In this document: positions 1 through 7,194 of the stretch, in pieces
Layout of the letters: every line of letters begins with the position of its first letter
How positions within the stretch are numbered: position 1 is the first letter of the stretch
NCBI GenBank assembly: GCA_009925805.1
Contig: RFQF01000022.1
Span: 1 to 16,082 of the forward strand
Direction of reading: 5' to 3'
Source of the DNA: Flavobacteriia bacterium
GTDB taxonomy: Bacteria > Bacteroidota > Bacteroidia > Flavobacteriales_D > Crocinitomicaceae
Length of the DNA stretch: 16,082 nucleotides
Notes under the pieces: generated by a model
Database searches by the model: none
Told to the model about the DNA's origin: nothing
What the model saw: only the letters and a program-made list of their open reading frames with translations
Program-made: the position numbers and the translations under genes

Positions 1-320
1 TAGATGGCAGGTGCCCGATTGAAAAAAGCTTTTCTTCCATATATCCCTATCCAGATAAATCTAGCAATTCGTACGCTAGATACGACCACGCAACCATTCC
101 TAGTAATGTTAAGCCGAAAAAAGGTGGAGCCGATCGCCCGCTCCCAGGCAAGGATGAATATACATTTAAGTTGACTTGTTATTATGGATTTGGCTGTCAC
201 AGTGGCATAAATTGGTTAAGAGTGGTGGACGATAAGGGAAAAGTAGTTTTAAGTTACTGTATGCCACTGGACGTTGTTACTGTGGCTAATGACAAGAGTT
301 ATGTGATTGATGCTTCTTAA
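1..320 (+). CDS. Unknown protein, C-terminal part (phage-like segment)
   Basis: An open frame runs from the window edge (first full codon at position 3) to a TAA at 318-320, giving 105 codons with no stop; the start lies outside the window. The protein is hydrophilic. Its last ~55 residues alternate beta-prone and charged stretches, with two cysteines in a Cys-Tyr-Tyr-Gly-Phe-Gly-Cys-His arrangement and a third in Ser-Tyr-Cys-Met-Pro. I do not recognise the family. It lies 18 bp upstream of the truncated phoH in the same direction, so it probably belongs to the same phage-like operon and not to the bacterial chromosome that follows. Reading frame: moderately sure. Function: none assigned. Confidence 0.55.
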   Translation, partial: DGRCPIEKSFSSIYPYPDKSSNSYARYDHATIPSNVKPKKGGADRPLPGKDEYTFKLTCYYGFGCHSGINWLRVVDDKGKVVLSYCMPLDVVTVANDKSYVIDAS

Positions 321-330
321 AAACTAAAAA

Positions 331-336
331 AGGAGA
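331..336 (+). promoter_or_regulatory. Strong Shine-Dalgarno for phoH fragment
   Basis: AGGAGA ends two bases before the ATG at 339. The other genes in the window, apart from murI, start after A/T-rich leaders without such a motif, as is usual in Bacteroidota. This ribosome site therefore supports a different (phage or other) origin for the first ~635 bp. Confidence 0.6.
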
Positions 337-338
337 AT

Positions 339-656
339 ATGAGTAGGCCCAAAAAATCTAAAAAATCCAAGAATAGAAAATCCCCAAATAATGGAACAAT
401 ACAAAATCAGATACAAAATCAACCTAGAGAAATAAAACAGGCCAAACAACTTAAACCTAAAACTAAAAATCAGGCTGAGTTTATAAGAACAATATCAGAG
501 AATACGGTTTCCATGGGTGTGGGTCCAGCAGGTTGTGGAAAAACATTAATAGCCGTAGCTTATGGAATAGAAAAACTTTTAATAGGAGAATATAAAAGTT
601 TAATAATAACAAGACCAGTTGTTGAGGCGGGAGAAAAAATGTTAACTGAGGCATGA
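339..656 (+). CDS. phoH: PhoH-like ATPase, N-terminal fragment with a foreign tail
   Basis: Residues 1-45 are a Lys/Asn/Gln-rich tail. From about residue 46 the protein matches the start of the PhoH P-loop ATPase/RNA-helicase-like domain: Walker A GPAGCGKT at 62-69 and the family motif ITRPVVEAGEK at 90-100. PhoH proteins continue after this motif with LGFLPGD-like sequence and the Walker B and sensor motifs, typically over 200 residues in all. Here the match stops at residue 100, and five unrelated residues (MLTEA) lead to the stop. phoH is a common auxiliary gene of marine and freshwater phages; the AT-rich composition and strong ribosome site fit that. The product as written lacks most of the ATPase and would not be functional. 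The truncation coincides with the start of bacterial atp sequence (see the junction feature). Confidence 0.75.
   Translation: MSRPKKSKKSKNRKSPNNGTIQNQIQNQPREIKQAKQLKPKTKNQAEFIRTISENTVSMGVGPAGCGKTLIAVAYGIEKLLIGEYKSLIITRPVVEAGEKMLTEA
639..656 (+). other. Probable last codons of atpD; junction with phage-like DNA
   Basis: The codons for MLTEA and the TGA at 654-656 do not continue the PhoH family. They overlap the atpC start as ATGA, the arrangement expected for the 3' end of atpD, which normally precedes atpC. About 460 codons of the beta subunit are missing. The exact breakpoint cannot be placed because the A-rich run at 633-639 could belong to either side. Assignment to atpD is inferred from position only; six codons are too few to identify by sequence. 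Confidence 0.5.
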
Positions 657-892
657 TGAATCTTCAAATTTTATCTCCTGAAGCAGAAGTGTTCTCAGGA
701 AAAGTCGATTCAGTTTCCCTTCCAGGACTATCGGGAAGGTTTCAAGTATTAAGTAATCACGCCCCAATTATTGCAGCGTTGGGTCATGGGATGGTAACAT
801 ATCAAATTTCGCAAGGACAAGAAGCACATTACGAAATTAAAGGAGGCGTGGTGGAAATGCTCAACAATGCGATCGTGGTGCTCGTAGATTAA
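653..892 (+). CDS. atpC: F1Fo ATP synthase epsilon subunit, short form
   Basis: Small subunit of the F1 central stalk, which couples proton flow to ATP synthesis at the cytoplasmic membrane. The 78-79 residues form only the N-terminal beta-sandwich domain: MNLQILSPEAEVFSG, then SVSLPGLSGRFQVLSNHAPI, then a GGVVEMLNNAIVVLVD end, all typical of AtpC. The C-terminal helical inhibitory domain of E. coli epsilon (about 139 residues) is absent, which is normal for Bacteroidota. Two adjacent ATGs (653 and 656) are possible starts; the first gives an ATGA overlap with the upstream stop. In an intact genome atpD should lie just upstream, but only its presumed last codons are here. Confidence 0.9.
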   Translation: MMNLQILSPEAEVFSGKVDSVSLPGLSGRFQVLSNHAPIIAALGHGMVTYQISQGQEAHYEIKGGVVEMLNNAIVVLVD

Positions 893-947
893 GCTGTTAA
901 TCCTTGTTAAGTAGGCCTTTGCATTTTAGCAAGCGATTTTGTTTGCT

Positions 948-955
948 TATCTTCG
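948..955 (+). promoter_or_regulatory. Possible -7 promoter box for uppS
   Basis: TATCTTCG differs by one base from the Bacteroidota -7 consensus TAnnTTTG and lies 15 bp before the uppS start. No TTG -33 element sits at the expected 17-23 bp upstream (only TTT), so this is a weak call. Confidence 0.25.
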
Positions 956-970
956 CTCATTATTCTATAA

Positions 971-1708
971 ATGCTTTCCAAAACAATTGACCCCACCAAT
1001 ATTCCGAGCCATGTAGCCATCATCATGGATGGGAATGGACGTTGGGCAAAAGCCCAGGGGGAAGATAGGCTTTACGGCCATTCGAATGGTGTAGCGTCTG
1101 TAAGGGAAACCCTCAAAGCCGCCCGTGAACTAGGAGTAAAGTATTTAACCTTATATGCGTTTTCCACCGAGAATTGGGCAAGGCCAAAATCAGAAATCGA
1201 GGGCCTAATGCAATTATTAGTGGCGTCCATTCATAATGAGCTGGACTCGTTGTGTGAAAATGGTGTGCGCTTGGTCACCATTGGTGAAATAGAGAAGTTG
1301 CCGCAGGATTGTATTGAAAGTCTAAATGAGGCCAAGGATAAAACCAAAAACCACAAAGAAATTACCTTGATTTTGGCGTTAAATTACTCATCACGCGACG
1401 AAATTATACGCGCCTGCAATCGATTAGCCGAACAAGTATTGCAGGGGAATATTGCTCCAGGGGAAATACAACAAAGACACTTGGAAGAAGCTTTAGACAC
1501 CGCGCATGTGCCCGATCCTGAATTACTCATTAGAACGAGCGGGGAATACCGGGTAAGTAATTTCTTGCTTTGGCAGCTTGCCTATGCCGAGATGCATTTT
1601 ACGAAAGTGTTTTGGCCAGAATTTAGAAAGCAACATTTCATCGAAGCAATTGCAGACTTTCAATCGCGGGAGAGAAGGTTTGGGAAGACTTCGGAACAAT
1701 TGACATAA
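971..1708 (+). CDS. uppS: Undecaprenyl diphosphate synthase (isoprenyl transferase)
   Basis: A cis-prenyltransferase that adds isopentenyl units to farnesyl diphosphate to make undecaprenyl diphosphate, the lipid carrier for peptidoglycan and surface glycans; cytoplasmic, membrane-associated. The 245 residues are the normal family length. The signature HVAIIMDGNGRWA places catalytic Asp20 with Gly21, Asn22, Gly23 and Arg24; FSTENW is at 64-69; the pyrophosphate-binding RTSGEYRVSNFLLWQ block carries Arg188, Arg194 and Ser196, each offset by 6 from E. coli UppS. It ends 10 bp before bamA and heads the Bacteroidota envelope cluster uppS-bamA-ompH-ompH-murI. The ATG at 971 leaves a nine-residue leader before the conserved core, as is usual. 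Confidence 0.96.
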   Translation: MLSKTIDPTNIPSHVAIIMDGNGRWAKAQGEDRLYGHSNGVASVRETLKAARELGVKYLTLYAFSTENWARPKSEIEGLMQLLVASIHNELDSLCENGVRLVTIGEIEKLPQDCIESLNEAKDKTKNHKEITLILALNYSSRDEIIRACNRLAEQVLQGNIAPGEIQQRHLEEALDTAHVPDPELLIRTSGEYRVSNFLLWQLAYAEMHFTKVFWPEFRKQHFIEAIADFQSRERRFGKTSEQLT

Positions 1709-1718
1709 CTCGAAAAGG

Positions 1719-4259
1719 ATGATAAAAAAGTGCTTATTACTGTTAATCCTTTTTAACCTATTGGAAACAAAGGCTCAAGGAGAATTTCCCGGTTTCTCCG
1801 CTGTTCCTCGAGAATACGAAATAGGCCCTATTCGCGTCGTTGGAGCAGATAACTTCGATCATCAGGCAATAAAAGCAGTTGCGGGTTTGCGCCAAGGCCA
1901 GAAAATCACGTTACCCGGCGATCAAATCAGCAATGCCATAAAGAACTTATGGAAAGAAGAACTTTTTTCGGATATAGCCATTGAATTAGAGAAAGAAATT
2001 CAAGGGGTGGTGTACCTTACCATTCGATTAGCACCCCGGCCAAAATTGTCCCACATAAAATTTAAAGGGGTGCCGAAAAGGGAAGCGGATAAACTTCGCG
2101 AGGAAATTGATTTGTTTTCCGGAAAAACCATTACGGAGAACATCATTTATCAAACCGATGCCAAAATTAGAGGGTATTTTAGAGATAAAGGGTTTTATTC
2201 AGTTGGGGTTGTTATACAGCGTATTAAGGATACCATAATGAATAATTCAGAGGTTTTTCTCATTGATATTGACCGTGGGGTAAAAGTCGGAATCAAATCC
2301 ATCGAACTTGAAGGGGTAAGCAGTGTGCCAAAATGGAAGCTCTATATGGCCTTAAAAGAAACGAAACGTAAATCCATCTTGCGGATTTTTAAACGTTCCA
2401 AGTATACGGTCTCAACTTATGAAAAAGATAAAAAAGCCCTTTTAGAAAAATTCTATGCCGTTGGACTCCGCGATGCGCGAATCGTTCAAGATACTGTGTA
2501 TTTCAAAGACCCTAAAAACCTCATTATAAAAGTGAGCATTGATGAAGGGGAAAAATACTATTTTGGGGATTTTGAGTGGTTCGGCAACAGTAAATATCGA
2601 TCTTCCTTTTTGGACTCGGTGATCGGAATTAAAAAAGGGGACATTTACAATAAATCCTTGTTGGATAAACGACTGAATGGTGGTGCAGATGGTAGAGATA
2701 TCGCCTCATTATACATGAATAAAGGCCATTTGTTTTTTCAAATTTTTCCCATAGAAACCGGCGTTTCCGGTAACTTCATCAACTACCAATTTAGATTATA
2801 TGAGGGAAAAGAGGCTCGATATGGAGAAATAACACTGCGCGGAAACACCAAGACCAACGATCAAGTGGTGTTTCGTGAAATAAGAACCAAGCCAGGGGAT
2901 CTTTTTAATAAAGAAGACATCATGCGCACCCAGCGCGAACTCTCGCAATTGGGATTCTTTAACGATCAAACTATGAAGGTAAATCCTCTTCCCAACCCCG
3001 AAAAAGGAACCGTGGACATAGAGTACATCGTGGAAGAAAAATCATCGGATCAGATTGAATTGTCCGGAGGTTATGGCGGAGCAGGTCCGGGGGGAGCAGG
3101 AAGAGTTATTGGAACGTTAGGACTTACCTTTAACAATTTTTCAACGCGAAATATGTTCAAAAAATCCGCATGGAGTCCACTCCCCGGAGGGGATGGCCAG
3201 CGCTTGTCCATTCGTGCCCAATCCAACGGAAGATATTATCAAGGGTATACCTTTTCCTTTACCGAACCATGGTTGGGAGGAAAAAAACCGAACGCCTTAT
3301 CGTTTTGGGTTAACAATACCTCTCTTTCGTCCAACGGTCTGTTCAGAACAAATCCTTCCTATAAAGGAATTTCTATTTCAGGAGTTGGTGTAGGGCTACA
3401 GCGCAGGAAAAAGTGGCCTGATGATTACTTTACGGCCTATTATGAATTGAGCTATCAATACTACGACGTTGTCAATGATTTTCGTTTTCCACTATTTCCC
3501 AAAGGATACTCCAACGACATTGCCCTAAAATACGTTCTTCAACGGTCGTCTGTTAGCGCACCCATTTATCCGCAAAGCGGTTCGAATTTCACGTTTACAG
3601 CGAAATCCACGCTTCCGTATTCGTATTTTGAAAAAAACGTTGATTATTCTCAAGCAACGATTGCACAACGTTATTATTTTTTGGAGTATTTCAAATTTAA
3701 GTTCACGGGTGAATGGTACACGCCATTAAGCGCGAATAGAAAATTAGTCATGCTTTCCCGTTTTGGCTTTGGATATATCGGCGCGTTTAATGCAGCTCGA
3801 GGAATTACCCCCTTCGATCGGTTTACGATGGGAGGTAGCGGACTTACCGGAGTAAATCAATTGGGAGGACGAGAAATAATTGCGTTGCGAGGATACGAGG
3901 ATCAATCCATATCCTCGGGCGGATCGGATCCGATTATAGCGAAATATACCCTAGAATTAAGGTATCCCATTTCCTTAAACCCTCAGGCCACCTTTTATGT
4001 TACCAGCTTTCTTGAAGCCGGAAATACCTATCCCTCCTTCAAAAATTTTAACCCTTTTAATGTGAAACGCGCAGCCGGAGTGGGAATAAGGGTGTTTTTA
4101 CCAATGTTTGGTATGTTAGGACTGGACTACGGACTTGGTTTTGATCGGCTCGACTCTTGGTCTTCAGGGTATAACGGACCTTCCGATGCTTCCATCCAAA
4201 AGAAAGGATTTTACCCAAAACTCAGCTTTACCATTGGCATGAACCTTGGTGAATTGTAG
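1719..4259 (+). CDS. bamA: BamA/Omp85 outer-membrane protein assembly factor
   Basis: Inserts beta-barrel proteins into the outer membrane. Residues 1-20 form a signal peptide ending in KAQ. Five POTRA domains follow at about 35-104, 108-187, 188-276, 278-362 and 365-440; the fifth contains the typical GEITLRGNTKTNDQVVFREI stretch. A Gly-rich hinge at 449-465 leads into the 16-strand barrel (about 465-846). Loop L6 shows the Omp85 RGY motif at Arg724-Gly725-Tyr726, followed by Glu-Asp. Length (846) is normal for Bacteroidota BamA. It lies 10 bp after uppS and 39 bp before the first ompH gene, whose Skp-like product should hand substrates to it. The last strand ends in MNLGEL, where many barrels end in Phe; I would not read much into that. 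Confidence 0.96.
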   Translation: MIKKCLLLLILFNLLETKAQGEFPGFSAVPREYEIGPIRVVGADNFDHQAIKAVAGLRQGQKITLPGDQISNAIKNLWKEELFSDIAIELEKEIQGVVYLTIRLAPRPKLSHIKFKGVPKREADKLREEIDLFSGKTITENIIYQTDAKIRGYFRDKGFYSVGVVIQRIKDTIMNNSEVFLIDIDRGVKVGIKSIELEGVSSVPKWKLYMALKETKRKSILRIFKRSKYTVSTYEKDKKALLEKFYAVGLRDARIVQDTVYFKDPKNLIIKVSIDEGEKYYFGDFEWFGNSKYRSSFLDSVIGIKKGDIYNKSLLDKRLNGGADGRDIASLYMNKGHLFFQIFPIETGVSGNFINYQFRLYEGKEARYGEITLRGNTKTNDQVVFREIRTKPGDLFNKEDIMRTQRELSQLGFFNDQTMKVNPLPNPEKGTVDIEYIVEEKSSDQIELSGGYGGAGPGGAGRVIGTLGLTFNNFSTRNMFKKSAWSPLPGGDGQRLSIRAQSNGRYYQGYTFSFTEPWLGGKKPNALSFWVNNTSLSSNGLFRTNPSYKGISISGVGVGLQRRKKWPDDYFTAYYELSYQYYDVVNDFRFPLFPKGYSNDIALKYVLQRSSVSAPIYPQSGSNFTFTAKSTLPYSYFEKNVDYSQATIAQRYYFLEYFKFKFTGEWYTPLSANRKLVMLSRFGFGYIGAFNAARGITPFDRFTMGGSGLTGVNQLGGREIIALRGYEDQSISSGGSDPIIAKYTLELRYPISLNPQATFYVTSFLEAGNTYPSFKNFNPFNVKRAAGVGIRVFLPMFGMLGLDYGLGFDRLDSWSSGYNGPSDASIQKKGFYPKLSFTIGMNLGEL

Positions 4260-4285
4260 AAATTGAGAATATTGTTGTAATTTCG
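4254..4285 (+). promoter_or_regulatory. Possible internal promoter before the ompH pair
   Basis: A TTG at 4254-4256 is followed after 21 bp by TAATTTCG (4278-4285), one mismatch from the Bacteroidota -7 box. It overlaps the bamA stop and sits 13 bp before the first ompH start, so it could give extra chaperone transcript over the operon read-through. Confidence 0.3.
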
Positions 4286-4298
4286 TCTCCTTGAAAAA

Positions 4299-4814
4299 AT
4301 GAAAAAGTCCTACCTTTTCTTTGTGATTCTTTTTTTATGTGCCCAAGGTATGGCTCAGTCTTATGCATTTATTGATTCAGACTATATTTTGTCGAATATC
4401 CCGGAATACAAGGAATCCAAGGAGAAGTTGGATAAACTCTCCGAAACATGGACTAAGGAAATTGAAGATCGATTGAGCGTGCTTCAAACGCAGAAAGAGA
4501 ATTTTAATAAAGAAGAAATTCTGTTACCCACCGAGGAAAAAACAAAGCGGAAATTAGAAATCGAAAAATTGGAAAAAGAAACAGTTGACCTACAAACAAA
4601 ACGTTTTGGATTGAATGGCGACTATTTTTTAAAACGACAAGAACTGATAAAACCGATTCAAGATCGTGTGTACAGCGCCATGAAAAAAGTTGCGAAAGCC
4701 GAAGGATATACCTTTGTTTTTGACAAGGCGAATCAAAGCACCCTCATTTATGCCGACAAAGACGCCGACATAAGTAATACCGTTTTAGCGGAAATGGGCA
4801 TAAGTAAAGAATAA
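4299..4814 (+). CDS. Skp/OmpH family periplasmic chaperone (first copy)
   Basis: A periplasmic chaperone that would hold unfolded outer-membrane proteins on their way to BamA. The 171 residues comprise a signal peptide (hydrophobic core at about 5-16, cleavage after Met-Ala-Gln near residue 20), a short beta segment YAFIDSDYILSNIPEYKE, then a long charged coiled-coil region (about 38-130, rich in Lys, Glu and Leu heptads), and a closing FVFDKANQSTLIYADKDADI segment that packs with the N-terminus in Skp trimers. Length is close to E. coli Skp. It follows bamA and precedes a second copy of the same family by 14 bp, the standard Bacteroidota arrangement. Confidence 0.9.
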   Translation: MKKSYLFFVILFLCAQGMAQSYAFIDSDYILSNIPEYKESKEKLDKLSETWTKEIEDRLSVLQTQKENFNKEEILLPTEEKTKRKLEIEKLEKETVDLQTKRFGLNGDYFLKRQELIKPIQDRVYSAMKKVAKAEGYTFVFDKANQSTLIYADKDADISNTVLAEMGISKE

Positions 4815-4828
4815 TTAATTTTTAAACC

Positions 4829-5347
4829 ATGAAACAGACCTTTTTTGCAATTATTTTAGTTTTTTCAACGCAATGGCTGTGCGCGCAAATGAAGTTAGCG
4901 CATGTAAATTCGCAACGTTTATTGGATTCGCTACCATCCTATATCAAGGCAGAATCCGATTTGAAAAAATTTCAAGACGATGGTGTTGCCGAACTTGGAG
5001 TGTTAGAAAAACAGATTAACGATGCTTATGTAAAATTGGACGGAATTAAAAACGATTTAACGCCTACGATGCTAAAAATCGAACAAGAAAAAATTATGGG
5101 AATGGAGCAACGCTATCAACAGACACAGACGCTTCTTCAACAACAGCTTCAAACGTTGGCTAATGAATACAATCAACCTATTTTAGACCGATTACAAAAA
5201 GCCGTTGAAATAGTAGCGGATCGAAAAAAAGTAAATTATGTTCTTGATACTTCGAAATTACTCTATTCGAAAGCAGGCATGGACATTACCATGGAAGTCA
5301 AAGCGGAATTGTTACGCTTGGATGCCGAAGCCACGAAAAAACCATAA
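4829..5347 (+). CDS. Skp/OmpH family periplasmic chaperone (second copy)
   Basis: A diverged paralogue of the preceding gene, 172 residues. The signal peptide ends at about residue 20 (Leu-Cys-Ala-Gln). The mature start MKLAHVNSQRLLDSLPSY matches the OmpH N-terminal segment; the middle (about 45-125) is Gln-rich coiled coil; the end, VNYVLDTSKLLYSKAGMDIT, is the family C-terminal strand. The two copies are clearly different in sequence, so the pair may form separate trimers or mixed ones (inference). The stop lies 15 bp before the murI start. Confidence 0.9.
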   Translation: MKQTFFAIILVFSTQWLCAQMKLAHVNSQRLLDSLPSYIKAESDLKKFQDDGVAELGVLEKQINDAYVKLDGIKNDLTPTMLKIEQEKIMGMEQRYQQTQTLLQQQLQTLANEYNQPILDRLQKAVEIVADRKKVNYVLDTSKLLYSKAGMDITMEVKAELLRLDAEATKKP

Positions 5348-5362
5348 ACAACAGGAAGGGTT

Positions 5363-6205
5363 TTGTCCCTTTTTAACGTGGATCGTTCAGGAAAAATTGG
5401 TGTTTTTGATTCCGGATTCGGTGGATTGACCGTGTTACGCGCGATTGTTCAAGAATTGCCTAATTATAACTATGTGTATTTTGGGGATAATGCGCGCGCA
5501 CCCTACGGGAATAAATCCTTTGAACGAATTTATGAATACACCCTGGAAGGGGTCACTTTCCTGTTCAATCAGGGGTGTGAATTGGTTATTTTAGCCTGCA
5601 ATACTGCCTCGGCAAAAGCGCTGAGAACCATACAGCAACGCGTGCTTCCATTGAAGTTTCCGAACCAGCGTGTGTTAGGGGTAATTCGCCCAAGTACCGA
5701 AGAAATTGAAACATTTACCCGAACGGGTAAGGTGGGAATCTTAGGAACAGAAGGAACAATAAACTCCAAATCTTACCTCTTGGAGCTTGCTAAAATAAGC
5801 CCAAAGATTGAAGTTTTTCAGCAAGCATGCCCTCTATGGGTGCCGTTAATTGAAGAGCGCCAATATAATTCCACGGCCGGAAAATTGATTTTTGCATCCG
5901 ATATTGAACGCTTATTTCAAAAAAACAATGCCATTGATACCGTGATTTTAGCATGCACGCATTACCCTATTATTACTTCTATTTTGGAGGAAATTATACA
6001 AGGCCGGGCGAAGTTAATTGAACAAGGACCCTTGGTAGCCAACAAATTACGAGACTATTTAGAGCGACACCCTACTTTGGAAAAAACGTTGAAAAAAGAG
6101 TTTCAATTGCAATTTTTTAGTACCGAGCAGGAAGATTACTTCAATGATCACGCGACGGAAATATTTGGGGCAAGGGTATGTGTGCAACAAATTAATTTAG
6201 CTTAA
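5363..6205 (+). CDS. murI: Glutamate racemase
   Basis: Converts L-glutamate to D-glutamate for peptidoglycan, in the cytoplasm and without cofactor. Family motifs are all present: VFDSGFGGLTV with Asp16, GDNARAPYG at 41-49, the first catalytic cysteine Cys79 in LACNTASA, the second Cys198 in LACTHYP with His200, and ACPLWVPLIEE at 155-165. Length (280 in this numbering) is normal. No ATG is available near the start: the frame opens with TTG at 5363, preceded by an AGGAAGGG run at 5353-5360, or with GTG at 5378, five codons later; the purine run favours the TTG, but spacing is short. It closes the uppS-bamA-ompH-ompH-murI cluster. Confidence 0.94.
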   Translation: MSLFNVDRSGKIGVFDSGFGGLTVLRAIVQELPNYNYVYFGDNARAPYGNKSFERIYEYTLEGVTFLFNQGCELVILACNTASAKALRTIQQRVLPLKFPNQRVLGVIRPSTEEIETFTRTGKVGILGTEGTINSKSYLLELAKISPKIEVFQQACPLWVPLIEERQYNSTAGKLIFASDIERLFQKNNAIDTVILACTHYPIITSILEEIIQGRAKLIEQGPLVANKLRDYLERHPTLEKTLKKEFQLQFFSTEQEDYFNDHATEIFGARVCVQQINLA

Positions 6206-6225
6206 CTTTCGATTTTTATTTTAAA

Positions 6226-7194
6226 ATGGAAATTACCAAGGAACTCGAAGAACGTTTACTATTACTCAACGCTAAATATGAATCCATAGGTCAGGATTTA
6301 ATTTCTTACCTCGATGGATTGTTATATTGTGAGGTAACCACCTACTGGGATTATATTCAACTTGATACGTTACTCAGTCTTCAAAAACCGAAAACAAATT
6401 TTTCCGATGAGGTTGTATTTATTGGATATCATCAAATTACTGAATTGTATTTTAAACTAGCATTGCAGGAATTTAAATGCCTTGCCAATAAAAAAACGGT
6501 GGATAAAACCGAATTTTTACTCAGAATAAAGCGCATTAATCGCTATTTCGAAGCATTGGTTCATAGTTTCAGCATTATGGTTGATGGAATGGATCAAAAA
6601 GAGTTTTTAAGTTTTCGAATGGCATTGTTACCCGCGAGCGGCTTTCAATCCGTTCAATATCGGCAGATAGAATTGTTCAGTACCGATTTATGCAATTTAA
6701 TAACCCAAACTAAGCGGGAGGAACTTAAGGATGTGGAGGATATAGCGCAGTTATTTTCTTTTATATATTGGAAATATGGTGCAACGGAGGAACATTCTGG
6801 AAAAAAGACACTCACGTTGACCCAATTCGAAGAGCGTTATGACAAGGAACTTTTAGCCTTAGCCAAGGAAACGCAGACCACTAATTTATGGCAGCTATAT
6901 GTTCGTTTAAATCCGGAAGACCAGGCTGATGCCCAAGTAATGGAAGCTTTAAAAACGAACGATCTTAATGCAAATGTTTATTGGCCTTTAGCGCATTATA
7001 AATCCGCGGTGCGTTACCTCGCGAAAACGGACGAGAATATTGCTTCAACAGGTGGCACCAATTGGAAAAAATACCTGCCACCTAAGTTTCAAAAGCGCAT
7101 TTTCTATCCCAATCTTTGGACTCAAGAAGAAAAAGACCAATGGGGTAAGGGATGGGTTGAAGATCAAATCCTTCAAACAATCAAAGGGGCATAA
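6226..7194 (+). CDS. kynA: Tryptophan 2,3-dioxygenase family haem enzyme
   Basis: Opens the indole ring of L-tryptophan with O2 to N-formylkynurenine, the first step of the kynurenine route (degradation or NAD synthesis); cytosolic. Landmarks of the family: YIQLDTLLSLQ at 43-53; FIGYHQITELYFK with the distal-pocket His69; FRMALLPASGFQSVQYRQIE with Arg131, which would bind the substrate carboxylate; WPLAHYKSAVRYL with the probable haem ligand His257; and TGGTNWKKYLP at 275-285 in the place of the TDO GTGGS loop. Length (322) is slightly above the bacterial average. It lies 20 bp after murI and may be read from the same transcript, but no other kynurenine gene is nearby. Its last 14 bp overlap the convergent gene on the other strand. 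Confidence 0.9.
   Translation: MEITKELEERLLLLNAKYESIGQDLISYLDGLLYCEVTTYWDYIQLDTLLSLQKPKTNFSDEVVFIGYHQITELYFKLALQEFKCLANKKTVDKTEFLLRIKRINRYFEALVHSFSIMVDGMDQKEFLSFRMALLPASGFQSVQYRQIELFSTDLCNLITQTKREELKDVEDIAQLFSFIYWKYGATEEHSGKKTLTLTQFEERYDKELLALAKETQTTNLWQLYVRLNPEDQADAQVMEALKTNDLNANVYWPLAHYKSAVRYLAKTDENIASTGGTNWKKYLPPKFQKRIFYPNLWTQEEKDQWGKGWVEDQILQTIKGA

Noticed and set aside
928..947. Hairpin AGCAAGC/GTTTGCT between atpC and uppS as a terminator
   Set aside because: The stem is weak with a G-U pair and is not followed by a T run.
3061..3120. Gly-rich stretch in BamA as an insertion or sequence error
   Set aside because: A Gly-rich link between POTRA 5 and the first barrel strand is usual in Bacteroidota BamA, and the frame is continuous.
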